This document shows positions 22,766 through 28,750 of a DNA stretch of 28,750 nucleotides, piece after piece. Under the pieces are notes generated by a model. That model saw only the letters and a list, made by a program, of their open reading frames with translations. It had not been told where the DNA came from and did not search any database. Source of the DNA: BS750m-G62 sp964577175. GTDB taxonomy: Bacteria > Planctomycetota > Phycisphaerae > FEN-1346. Every line of letters starts with the position of its first letter. Position 1 is the stretch's first letter. A program made the position numbers and the translations under genes. The stretch lies in assembly GCA_964577175.1 (NCBI GenBank), contig CAZNYC010000045.1, positions 1-28,750 of the forward strand. Reading direction: 5' to 3'.

Positions 22766-24310
22766 ATGACACGCCTGACAGCCATTCTCACAACCATCGT
22801 CGCGGTCGCCCTGGTGCTCGGCCCCTCGGTGGCACGGGCCCAGTACAGCACGCCGCTGCGATACGATCTGCGGTACACGAGCCCGAGTTACATCCCGAGC
22901 GGGACGCTCCGGACCGGGCCGCCGAGGCAGGCGGATCCGTACCGGTTCGGCAATCCGCTGCACGGGAATCTCGGCCTGACGGGGAACCTGCGGCTGGGCA
23001 AGTCGTTCCAGGGCAACACGCCCTACGTGCAGACCGGCAGCCAGTTGTCGCAATCGCTGCCGTCGACCGCGCTGAGCAACTTCCGACGCGATTCGTTCGG
23101 CGTAGGAGATCTCGGCACGCCCCTTCAGTACGGCCAGGCCGGGGCGTTCTTCCCGGACACGGCCACGGTCACGACGCCGTCGTCGGCGGGCCGGCGGTTC
23201 GAGGCGGCGCGGTTCCGGGACCGTGCAGGTTACTTGCCGCCCAACTTCAGCGGGGCCCCCACCGGACCGCCCCAGACCCCGGGCAACATCTTCACGCGAA
23301 GCGGCGGATGGATCGGGCTGACCCACGAGGACGCCGAGGCGGCCGAAGCATTGGGCTACACGGTCGGCGTGGCGCAGAGCACGGCCGAGGTGCTCGAATC
23401 TCTGCGAGCCTTGAGGGCCGGGTACGCACTTGACGAGGAAACCGAGGAGCCTTCCGCCGACGTGGCCGGCCGCCGGTACCCGTACGAACTCTTCGAGAAG
23501 CAGTTCCAGACCGACCCGATGAACCTGTTCGGCGTTGAACCGGCCGCCGATGCCCGCCAGCGGGAGTCGGGATACGAGCGAACGATGCAACTCCAGTACC
23601 GCCCCGAAGCGACCGACCTCGACCCCTGGCTCGACACCGTGCCGCAGGACGATGACTTGCTCGTCGAGCCCGGCGAGGCGCGCGCGCCCGACGAAACGGT
23701 CACAGACCGGTGGGCCACCCGCGGCGGATGGACCGAAGAGCGGCGGGCCGATCCCGACGACCCGTGGGCGGCGTTCGACACGGCCGACCCGCTCCAAGAC
23801 GTGGACGGCCTGGGTCCGGCCGCGGAGCCTGTCCGCCCCGTTTCCGTGCCGACGGAGCCGAGGTCCGGTTACGCCCAATTCGTCCTCCGGGCGCACGAGG
23901 CGATGAAGCAGGGGCGGTACGGGCAGGCGGAGTCGCTGTACGCCGCCGCGGCGGCGCTGGACAGGAAACGCCCCGCCGCCTTCTTCGGGCGCGTCCATGC
24001 CCTGCTGGCCACGCGGTTGTACCTGCAGGCGGCGGCCGTCGTGAAACGGGGCCTGTCCGATCATCCCGACTGGGTCCGCCACGTGCCTGACCTCGCGGCC
24101 GTGTATCCCGAGAAGGACGTTTACACGCGCATCCGTCGCGACCTCCGAAGGTCGGTGGATCGCGGCAGCGCGCAGCCGGGGTACCGGTTTCTGCTGGCCT
24201 ACGTCGAGATGGCCGTCGGCAACGCCGAGGCGGCCCGTTCGCACCTGCCCGCACCGGGGGATGCGAGCGGGGCCGAGAAGGCGATGCTGGATGCCCTCGG
24301 CGCCGGATGA
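22766..24310 (+). CDS. Exported protein with C-terminal TPR-like repeats, unknown function
   Basis: A 514-residue protein with a clear signal peptide (LTAILTTIVAVALVLGPSV, cut after ARA at about 25). Residues 26-370 are low in helix-forming pattern and rich in Gly, Pro, Arg and Asp, with repeated short LG/GN motifs near 60-85 (HGNLGLTGNLRLGKSFQGN); no domain is recognised. Residues about 370-440 look like tetratricopeptide repeats (AHEAMKQGRYGQAESLYAAA, RVHALLATRLYLQAAAVVKR), and a further helical hairpin lies near 480-510. TPRs mediate protein contacts, so a periplasmic scaffold is a fair guess but nothing more. GGAGG (22755-22759) is 6 nt from the ATG. Its own promoter candidate lies just upstream, and it ends about 120 nt before the RicT promoter. 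Confidence 0.75.
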   Translation: MTRLTAILTTIVAVALVLGPSVARAQYSTPLRYDLRYTSPSYIPSGTLRTGPPRQADPYRFGNPLHGNLGLTGNLRLGKSFQGNTPYVQTGSQLSQSLPSTALSNFRRDSFGVGDLGTPLQYGQAGAFFPDTATVTTPSSAGRRFEAARFRDRAGYLPPNFSGAPTGPPQTPGNIFTRSGGWIGLTHEDAEAAEALGYTVGVAQSTAEVLESLRALRAGYALDEETEEPSADVAGRRYPYELFEKQFQTDPMNLFGVEPAADARQRESGYERTMQLQYRPEATDLDPWLDTVPQDDDLLVEPGEARAPDETVTDRWATRGGWTEERRADPDDPWAAFDTADPLQDVDGLGPAAEPVRPVSVPTEPRSGYAQFVLRAHEAMKQGRYGQAESLYAAAAALDRKRPAAFFGRVHALLATRLYLQAAAVVKRGLSDHPDWVRHVPDLAAVYPEKDVYTRIRRDLRRSVDRGSAQPGYRFLLAYVEMAVGNAEAARSHLPAPGDASGAEKAMLDALGAG

Positions 24311-24433
24311 CGTCCGCCCCGCCCGCACGTATCGTGACCGACGAGGCCGGGAGCCGTGGCGGCGAGCGGCTCCCGGCCGCGCTGTTCCCGCCCCGCGGCA
24401 GACACAAACCGCCGGCCGGCGGGCCGAAAGCGA

Positions 24434-24462
24434 TTGAAGCCCCCGCCTCCAGCCGATACAAT
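24434..24462 (+). promoter_or_regulatory. Promoter of the ricT-metG gene group
   Basis: TTGAAG (24434-24439), 17 nt, TACAAT (24457-24462). Transcription from about 24469 leaves a leader of only about 19 nt before ATG 24488, or about 34 nt before ATG 24503. Confidence 0.5.
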
Positions 24463-24487
24463 CGGCCCACCCGAAACACTCTGTTCG

Positions 24488-25864
24488 ATGGCTATCGATA
24501 TGAATGACGATTCGGCAATCCGTGCCCCCGCCGCACCGGCCGGTGCCGCGGCCGACACGCCGCGGACGGACGCGCGCTCCCCCTCGGACGCCGCCCCCGC
24601 GGCCGAGGAGCCTTCCGCCTCGAACGAGGAGGACCGCGGCGCCGATGCCGGCGGCAAGGACCGCGCCGGCGGCGCCGGCGGAGCAGACGCCGGCCACGAA
24701 GGCGGCGGCCGCGAGGAGGGCTCCGGCGGCGGCGAGGGCGGCGACCAGGCCGACGAGGGGCAGGAAACGACCTCCCGCCGCGAGCGGCCTACGCTCGTCG
24801 TCCGCTACGGCCGGATGCGGTTCCTCGGCAAGTTCCGCTATTCCCTCGACCGCTGGCGCCGCGGGCAGCGGGCCGTCATCAAGTCCGAGCGCGGCATCGA
24901 AATCGGCACCATCGTCTGCCGCTCGATCGAGGGGTGCTGCGGCGATGACCTGAAGGTCAAGGGCGAGGTGCTCCGCCTCGTCACCCATTCCGACGAGGTG
25001 GACGAGCGGCACCTGGAGAAGGACGCCGACCACGAGTTCGCGTTCTGCAAGGAGCGCATCGCCGCCCGAGACCTGCCGATGAAACTGGTGGCGGTGGAGC
25101 ACCTGTTCGGCGGCGACCGGATCATCTTCTACTTCGTGGCGGAGAAGCGGGTGGACTTCCGGGCCCTCGTGCGCGACCTGGCCCGCCAGTTCCAGACACG
25201 CATCGAGATGCGCCAGATCGGCGTCCGCGACGAGGCTCGCCTGCTGGGCGATTACGAGCGGTGCGGCCGGCCCCTTTGCTGCCGCGCGTTCATCCGCGAC
25301 CTCGAACCCGTCTCGATGAAGATGGCCAAGGTCCAGAAGGCCACCCTCGACCCGTCGAAGATCTCCGGCCGCTGCGGACGCCTCATGTGCTGCCTGCGGT
25401 TCGAACACGAGACGTACCGGGAACTCCAGAAGAACCTGCCGCGAAAGAACAAGGAGGTCGGTACCGCGGTGGGGCGCGGCAAGGTGATCGGCACCGACGT
25501 GGTCACGCAGACGGTGACCGTTCTGCTCGAAGGGGGCACGCGGGTCGTCGTGCCCGTGGAGACGCTCGTGGCGCCGGAGAAGGCGGGCTCGGCCCGCGCC
25601 CACGCCGCCGCCGACAAGAGCGGGGGCCGAAGCGCCGATAAGAAGGGGGACGGCGGCGATACGAATCGCGGCAAGGACGACGATGGCTCGGCGAAGGGCG
25701 AGGCATCGAACGAGACCGGCAGGACCAAGGGAGGCGGCCCCGGAAAGAGCGGGGGCAAGAAACGCGGCCGGCGCCGATCCAAGGGCAAACGCCGCGGACG
25801 CCACAAGGGCAAGGGGGGCGGCTCCAAAGGCGGCGGCAAGAGCAATAAGGGCGGCAAGGGCTGA
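24488..25864 (+). CDS. ricT: RicT (PSP1/YaaT) family protein with long low-complexity tails
   Basis: A 458-residue cytosolic protein. The central 125-345 region is the PSP1 domain. It carries the paired cysteine motifs C259-GRPL-C264-C265 and C296-GRLM-C301-C302, which in the Bacillus Ric complex bind Fe-S clusters. RicT with RicA and RicF affects RNA maturation and phosphorelays; no RicA/F is in the window. The N terminus (1-110) is Ala/Gly/Glu-rich and acidic. The C terminus (385-458) is Lys/Gly/Arg-rich (KKRGRRRSKGKRRGRHKGKG) and probably binds nucleic acid. Neither tail is typical of Bacillus YaaT. The start is uncertain between 24488 and 24503 because neither has a good Shine-Dalgarno. 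metG follows 40 nt downstream, echoing the yaaT-metS proximity in Firmicutes. Confidence 0.88.
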   Translation: MAIDMNDDSAIRAPAAPAGAAADTPRTDARSPSDAAPAAEEPSASNEEDRGADAGGKDRAGGAGGADAGHEGGGREEGSGGGEGGDQADEGQETTSRRERPTLVVRYGRMRFLGKFRYSLDRWRRGQRAVIKSERGIEIGTIVCRSIEGCCGDDLKVKGEVLRLVTHSDEVDERHLEKDADHEFAFCKERIAARDLPMKLVAVEHLFGGDRIIFYFVAEKRVDFRALVRDLARQFQTRIEMRQIGVRDEARLLGDYERCGRPLCCRAFIRDLEPVSMKMAKVQKATLDPSKISGRCGRLMCCLRFEHETYRELQKNLPRKNKEVGTAVGRGKVIGTDVVTQTVTVLLEGGTRVVVPVETLVAPEKAGSARAHAAADKSGGRSADKKGDGGDTNRGKDDDGSAKGEASNETGRTKGGGPGKSGGKKRGRRRSKGKRRGRHKGKGGGSKGGGKSNKGGKG

Positions 25865-25904
25865 CCGGACGGACCGCGATGGAACACCTCTGCGGGGAAA
25901 CCGA

Positions 25905-27566
25905 ATGAGCAGGCACATCCTGATTACCGCCGCGCTGCCGTACGCCAACGGGCCGATTCATATCGGCCACCTCGTCGAATATCTCCAGGCGGATATCTGG
26001 GCACGTTACCACAAGGCCTGCGGCCGCGACTGCCGGTACGTGTGCGCCATCGATTCGCACGGCACGCCGATCATGCTGAAGGCGCAGAAGGAGGGCGTGG
26101 AGCCTGAGACGATCATCCGGCGCTTTCACGCCGAGCACGCCCGCGACTTCGACGCGTTCGACGTCGCGTTCGACAACTTCGGCAGCACCAACTCCGACGA
26201 GAACCGCGCCCTGGCCGAAACGTTCTTTCGCCGTCTCCGGGACAAAGGGCACGTCGAGACCCGCACCGTCCGCCAGGCGTTCTGCGAGACGTGCGGCATG
26301 TTCCTGCCGGACCGGTACATCCGGGGCACGTGCCCGCGGTGCGGGGCCGAAGACCAGTACGGCGACAGTTGCGAGGCGTGCGGCTCCGCCTACAGCCCGT
26401 CGGACATGACCGACCCGCGCTGCGCCCAGTGCGGCCGGCCGGCCGCGTGGCGCGAGTCCGACCACTACTTCTTTCTCGTGACGGCCTACGAGGACATGCT
26501 CCGCGAGTGGGTGAGCCCGGACCATCTCCATCCGCACGTGGTCGCGAAACTCCAGGAATGGTTCGAGGAAGGCTTGCGGGACTGGGACTTCACCCGCGAT
26601 GCGCCGTACTGGGGCTTCCGCATCCCGGGCACCGAGGACAAGTACTTCTACGTCTGGTTTGACGCACCCATCGGCTACGTGGCGAGCACGCAGAACTGGT
26701 GCGAGCGCGAGGGCCGCGACCTCGACGACTACTGGGTCTCCGACGACGCCGAACTGTACCATTTCATCGGGAAGGACATCCTGTATTTCCACGCCCTGTA
26801 CTGGCCGGCGATGCTGGCGGGTGCGGGGTTCCGTATGCCCAGCCGCATCTGGGTCCACGGCTTCCTCACCGTGGACGGTTTCAAGATGAGCAAGAGCCGC
26901 GGCACCTTCATCAATGCGCGGACGTATCTCAAGCATTTGGACCCGCAGTACCTGCGGTACTACTACGCGTGCAAACTGGGGCCGGGCACGGAGGACCTCG
27001 ACCTCTCGCTCCAGGACTTCATCGCGCGGGTCAACAAGGACCTGGTGGGCAACTTCGCGAACCTGCCCAGCCGCAGCGCGGGCCTGCTGGCGAAGCGGCT
27101 CGAGAACCGCCTGGGGCGGATCGGCGACGCCGGCCGGACGATGCTTTCCGGGATCGAGGCCGCCGCCGATGAAATCGGCGAGGCCTACGAGGGGTGCCGG
27201 TACGCTGCCGCCGTCCGCGCCGTCACCGCCCAGGCCGACCGCCTCAACCGGTTCATGGAAGAGACCCGGCCGTGGGAGACCGTCAAGACGCAGCCGGAGT
27301 CGGCCCGCACCGCGCTGACGGCCGTCCTCAACGGCGTCCGGCTGCTGGCGGCGTACCTGGGACCGATCCTGCCGCGCTACCCCGAGAAGGTGAGCCGGCT
27401 TCTCGGGTGCGAGGCGCCGGATTTCACGAACCTCGCCGAGCGCATCGAGGACCGGACCATCGGCGAGTTCGAACGCATCGCCGAACGCGTGGAGCAGGAC
27501 GCCGTCGACGCCGTCATCGAAGAGACCAAGGCCCTCCAGGCCGACCACGCGGCGGAGGAGGCGTAG
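25905..27566 (+). CDS. metG: Methionyl-tRNA synthetase
   Basis: A class I synthetase of 553 residues that charges tRNA-Met in the cytosol. The HIGH-type site is PYANGPIHIGHL (H19 to H22). A zinc-knuckle insertion carries C127-x2-C130 and C143-x2-C146 followed by a second pair of CxxC motifs (CEACG, CAQCG), that is, the four-knuckle form. The KMSKS loop is K327 to S331 in GFKMSKSRGTF. The anticodon-binding helical domain fills the C-terminal half (NFANLPSRS, FMEETRPWE). The C-terminal Trbp111-like tRNA-binding domain of the long form is absent. GGGGAAA precedes the ATG at 25905. It is probably cotranscribed with ricT. Confidence 0.97.
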   Translation: MSRHILITAALPYANGPIHIGHLVEYLQADIWARYHKACGRDCRYVCAIDSHGTPIMLKAQKEGVEPETIIRRFHAEHARDFDAFDVAFDNFGSTNSDENRALAETFFRRLRDKGHVETRTVRQAFCETCGMFLPDRYIRGTCPRCGAEDQYGDSCEACGSAYSPSDMTDPRCAQCGRPAAWRESDHYFFLVTAYEDMLREWVSPDHLHPHVVAKLQEWFEEGLRDWDFTRDAPYWGFRIPGTEDKYFYVWFDAPIGYVASTQNWCEREGRDLDDYWVSDDAELYHFIGKDILYFHALYWPAMLAGAGFRMPSRIWVHGFLTVDGFKMSKSRGTFINARTYLKHLDPQYLRYYYACKLGPGTEDLDLSLQDFIARVNKDLVGNFANLPSRSAGLLAKRLENRLGRIGDAGRTMLSGIEAAADEIGEAYEGCRYAAAVRAVTAQADRLNRFMEETRPWETVKTQPESARTALTAVLNGVRLLAAYLGPILPRYPEKVSRLLGCEAPDFTNLAERIEDRTIGEFERIAERVEQDAVDAVIEETKALQADHAAEEA

Positions 27567-27584
27567 CCGCACGGGCTCGCGCGC

Positions 27585-27683
27585 TGTCATGCTGAGCGCA
27601 GCGAAGCATCTCGCCGTGCGAAAGGCAAAGCGACAAAGGCCACGGCGAGATTCTTCGGGCCGCGAGCGGCCCTCAGAATGAGA
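27585..27683. repeat. About 100-bp imperfect inverted-repeat element (GCTGAGCGCAGCGAAGCATC type)
   Basis: The left arm (27585-27618) contains TCATGCTGAGCGCAGCGAAG and then CATCTCGCCGTG. The right arm (27641-27683) is its imperfect complement, CACGGCGAGATTCTTCG..CCTCAGAATGA, with an inner GGCCGCGAGCGGCC palindrome. A 22-nt purine-rich loop separates the arms. A one-arm copy sits at 165-212. It lies between metG and the next gene. Similar CTGAGCGCAGCGAAG units are common intergenic repeats in bacteria; the mechanism of spread is not known to me. Confidence 0.7.
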
Positions 27684-27721
27684 TATCATTGACTGATGCA
27701 TGAAGGATAGTAAAGACGACC

Positions 27722-28135
27722 ATGCCCGAACGCAAATCCCCCGACGAACTGCTCGACGAGATCATGGCCGCCGACCGGCGGTACGCCCGCGACGCGTACG
27801 TTTTCGTCAGCGAGTCGCTCGGCTACACGGTCCAGCGGTCCGGGCGGGTGGGCCACGTGACGGGGCGGGAGTTGTGCGAGGGGCTGGCGGAGTTCGCGCT
27901 CGGCCAGTTCGGTCGGCTGGCGCGGTCGGTGCTCGCGAATTGGGGTATCCGCAGCAGCGAAGACATCGGTGAAATCGTCTTCCGGATGGTCGAGGTGGGC
28001 CTCTTGCGCAAGACCGAGGACGACCGGCGGGAGGATTTCGCCGACGCCCTCGATTTCGACGAGGCGCTGGACCGCGGATTCGAACTGCACCTGGCGGCGG
28101 GGGAGGACGACGATGAGCGACGCGGGCAAGCCTGA
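27722..28135 (+). CDS. Conserved Planctomycetes/Verrucomicrobia small protein (Minf_1886-like family)
   Basis: A 137-residue cytosolic protein matching the PVC-superphylum family represented by Minf_1886 (TIGR04138 type). The N-terminal helix ELLDEIMAADRRYARDAYVF is followed by GRVGHVTGRELCEGLAEFAL and GIRSSEDIGEIVFRMVEVGLL, which fit that family. The C terminus is acidic (DALDFDEALDRGFEL, then EDDDE). Its function is unknown. The ATG at 27722 has only a weakly placed AAGGA. It overlaps the next gene by 23 nt, so the two are probably co-translated. Confidence 0.8.
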   Translation: MPERKSPDELLDEIMAADRRYARDAYVFVSESLGYTVQRSGRVGHVTGRELCEGLAEFALGQFGRLARSVLANWGIRSSEDIGEIVFRMVEVGLLRKTEDDRREDFADALDFDEALDRGFELHLAAGEDDDERRGQA

Positions 28136-28750
28136 GACGAGCCTGTGGCGGCGGTACCGGACGGACGTCCTCATCGCCGTCGGCGCGGTCGGCCTGGTGG
28201 CGCTGGCCGTTTTCTTCCGCGAGATTCTCGCCCCGCTGGCCGTGGCCCTCGCCCTCGCCTACGTCCTGAACCCCGTCATGCGATGGGCCGAGCGGCACCG
28301 CGTGCCGCGGGGCCTGGCGGCGACGCTCATCTTTCTGTTGCTCCTGGCGCTGTTCGTGCTGGCGGTCCTGTTCGCCGTGCCCCCGCTCGTGGGGCAGTTG
28401 TATGACTTCGGCGTCACGGTGGTAGGGGAGCCGGAAATCGAAGAGGCGCCCGGCTACCGCGACCTGAACGACAACGGCGAGTGGGACCGGGGGTACATCC
28501 CGGCCCTGCTGGCGTGGGCCCGCGGCGTGGCGCAGCGACTCCAGGCGGGCGAGAGCACGTGGTTCGACCGCGTGCTCGCCCGGCTCGGCACGTCGCAGGA
28601 TGCGCGGGAGGGGCTCCTGAAGGGGGCGCTGGCCACCTTGAAGCAGGCCGGGTCGGGCGTGGCGGCGTTTCTCTGGAACCTCCAGGGGCTCGCGTTCGGC
28701 GTGGGACTGACGGCGTTCTATCTGTTCTTCTTCCTGATGAACTTCGACCG
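28113..28750 (+). CDS. AI-2E family (PerM/YdiK-type) membrane transporter, 3' end beyond the window
   Basis: The first 212 residues of an integral membrane protein. A short cytoplasmic start is followed by membrane segments at about 18-34, 36-52 and 68-92; EILAPLAVALALAYVLNPVM is typical of the family. A periplasmic domain then runs from about 95 to 185, and a fourth segment (FGVGLTAFYLFFFLM) begins near 193. Family members export small molecules or ions; AI-2 transport is proven for few. Inside the extracytoplasmic domain residues 117-128 read DLNDNGEWDRGY, with D117, N119, N121, G122 and D125 like a dockerin/EF-hand calcium loop. GGGAGG precedes the ATG. It is truncated by the window end, not by mutation. 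Confidence 0.88.
   Translation, partial: MSDAGKPETSLWRRYRTDVLIAVGAVGLVALAVFFREILAPLAVALALAYVLNPVMRWAERHRVPRGLAATLIFLLLLALFVLAVLFAVPPLVGQLYDFGVTVVGEPEIEEAPGYRDLNDNGEWDRGYIPALLAWARGVAQRLQAGESTWFDRVLARLGTSQDAREGLLKGALATLKQAGSGVAAFLWNLQGLAFGVGLTAFYLFFFLMNFD

Noticed and set aside
22403..25948. 1181-codon minus-strand open frame
   Set aside because: Antisense to the TPR gene and ricT, low-complexity, no start site context.

Overview
The window is GC-rich DNA (roughly two thirds G+C by eye). It most likely comes from a planctomycete, probably a Phycisphaerae-like or other uncultured lineage. Four observations support this: a small protein matching the Planctomycetes/Verrucomicrobia conserved family (27.7 kb); a secreted multihaem protein resembling the hydrazine synthase alpha-subunit-like family common in Planctomycetes (19.8-22.6 kb); several long secreted proteins; and G/C-biased third codon positions. 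The assignment is inference from content, not from a marker-gene tree.

Layout. 1-703: no convincing gene, fragments of dispersed repeats. 704-2064: overlapping pair of an archaeal-type thymidylate synthase homologue and a diacylglycerol/undecaprenol kinase. 2065-2766: palindromic repeats, a promoter and a long leader. 2767-5660: exported rhodanese, then PTS Enzyme I and thiol peroxidase joined by an ATGA overlap. 5661-8710: an iron-sulfur flavoprotein-like reductase, a small membrane protein and a Nudix hydrolase (both minus strand), and a NYN-LOTUS protein. 8821-11090: a secreted beta-helix protein (minus strand) bracketed by matching direct repeats. 11247-12298: an outer-membrane-barrel-like gene broken by a frameshift. 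12378-12908: two perfect hairpins and a minus-strand tRNA operon, Lys(UUU)-Glu(UUC)-Glu(CUC), with its own promoter. 13155-15020: a COQ7-like di-iron protein and Rho.

15122-24310 is an exported-protein block: a beta-propeller phytase lipoprotein, a truncated discoidin-domain ORF, a 1049-residue glycoside-hydrolase-like protein, an HzsA-like discoidin/propeller/three-haem protein, and a TPR protein. The truncated ORF and the HzsA-like gene share near-identical promoter and N-terminal regions, so one looks like a partial duplicate of the other. That truncated copy sits directly before, and overlaps by 4 nt, the glycoside-hydrolase-like gene, which may have captured its promoter.

24488-28750 is housekeeping: RicT (PSP1), methionyl-tRNA synthetase, the PVC conserved protein, and an AI-2E family membrane protein cut off by the window end.

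No CRISPR array, prophage, transposase or complete insertion sequence was seen. The least ordinary items are the duplicated promoter/discoidin region with the HzsA-like cytochrome, the family of GC-rich hairpin repeats, the direct repeats around the beta-helix gene, and the thymidylate synthase homologue that lacks the histidine after its catalytic cysteine.
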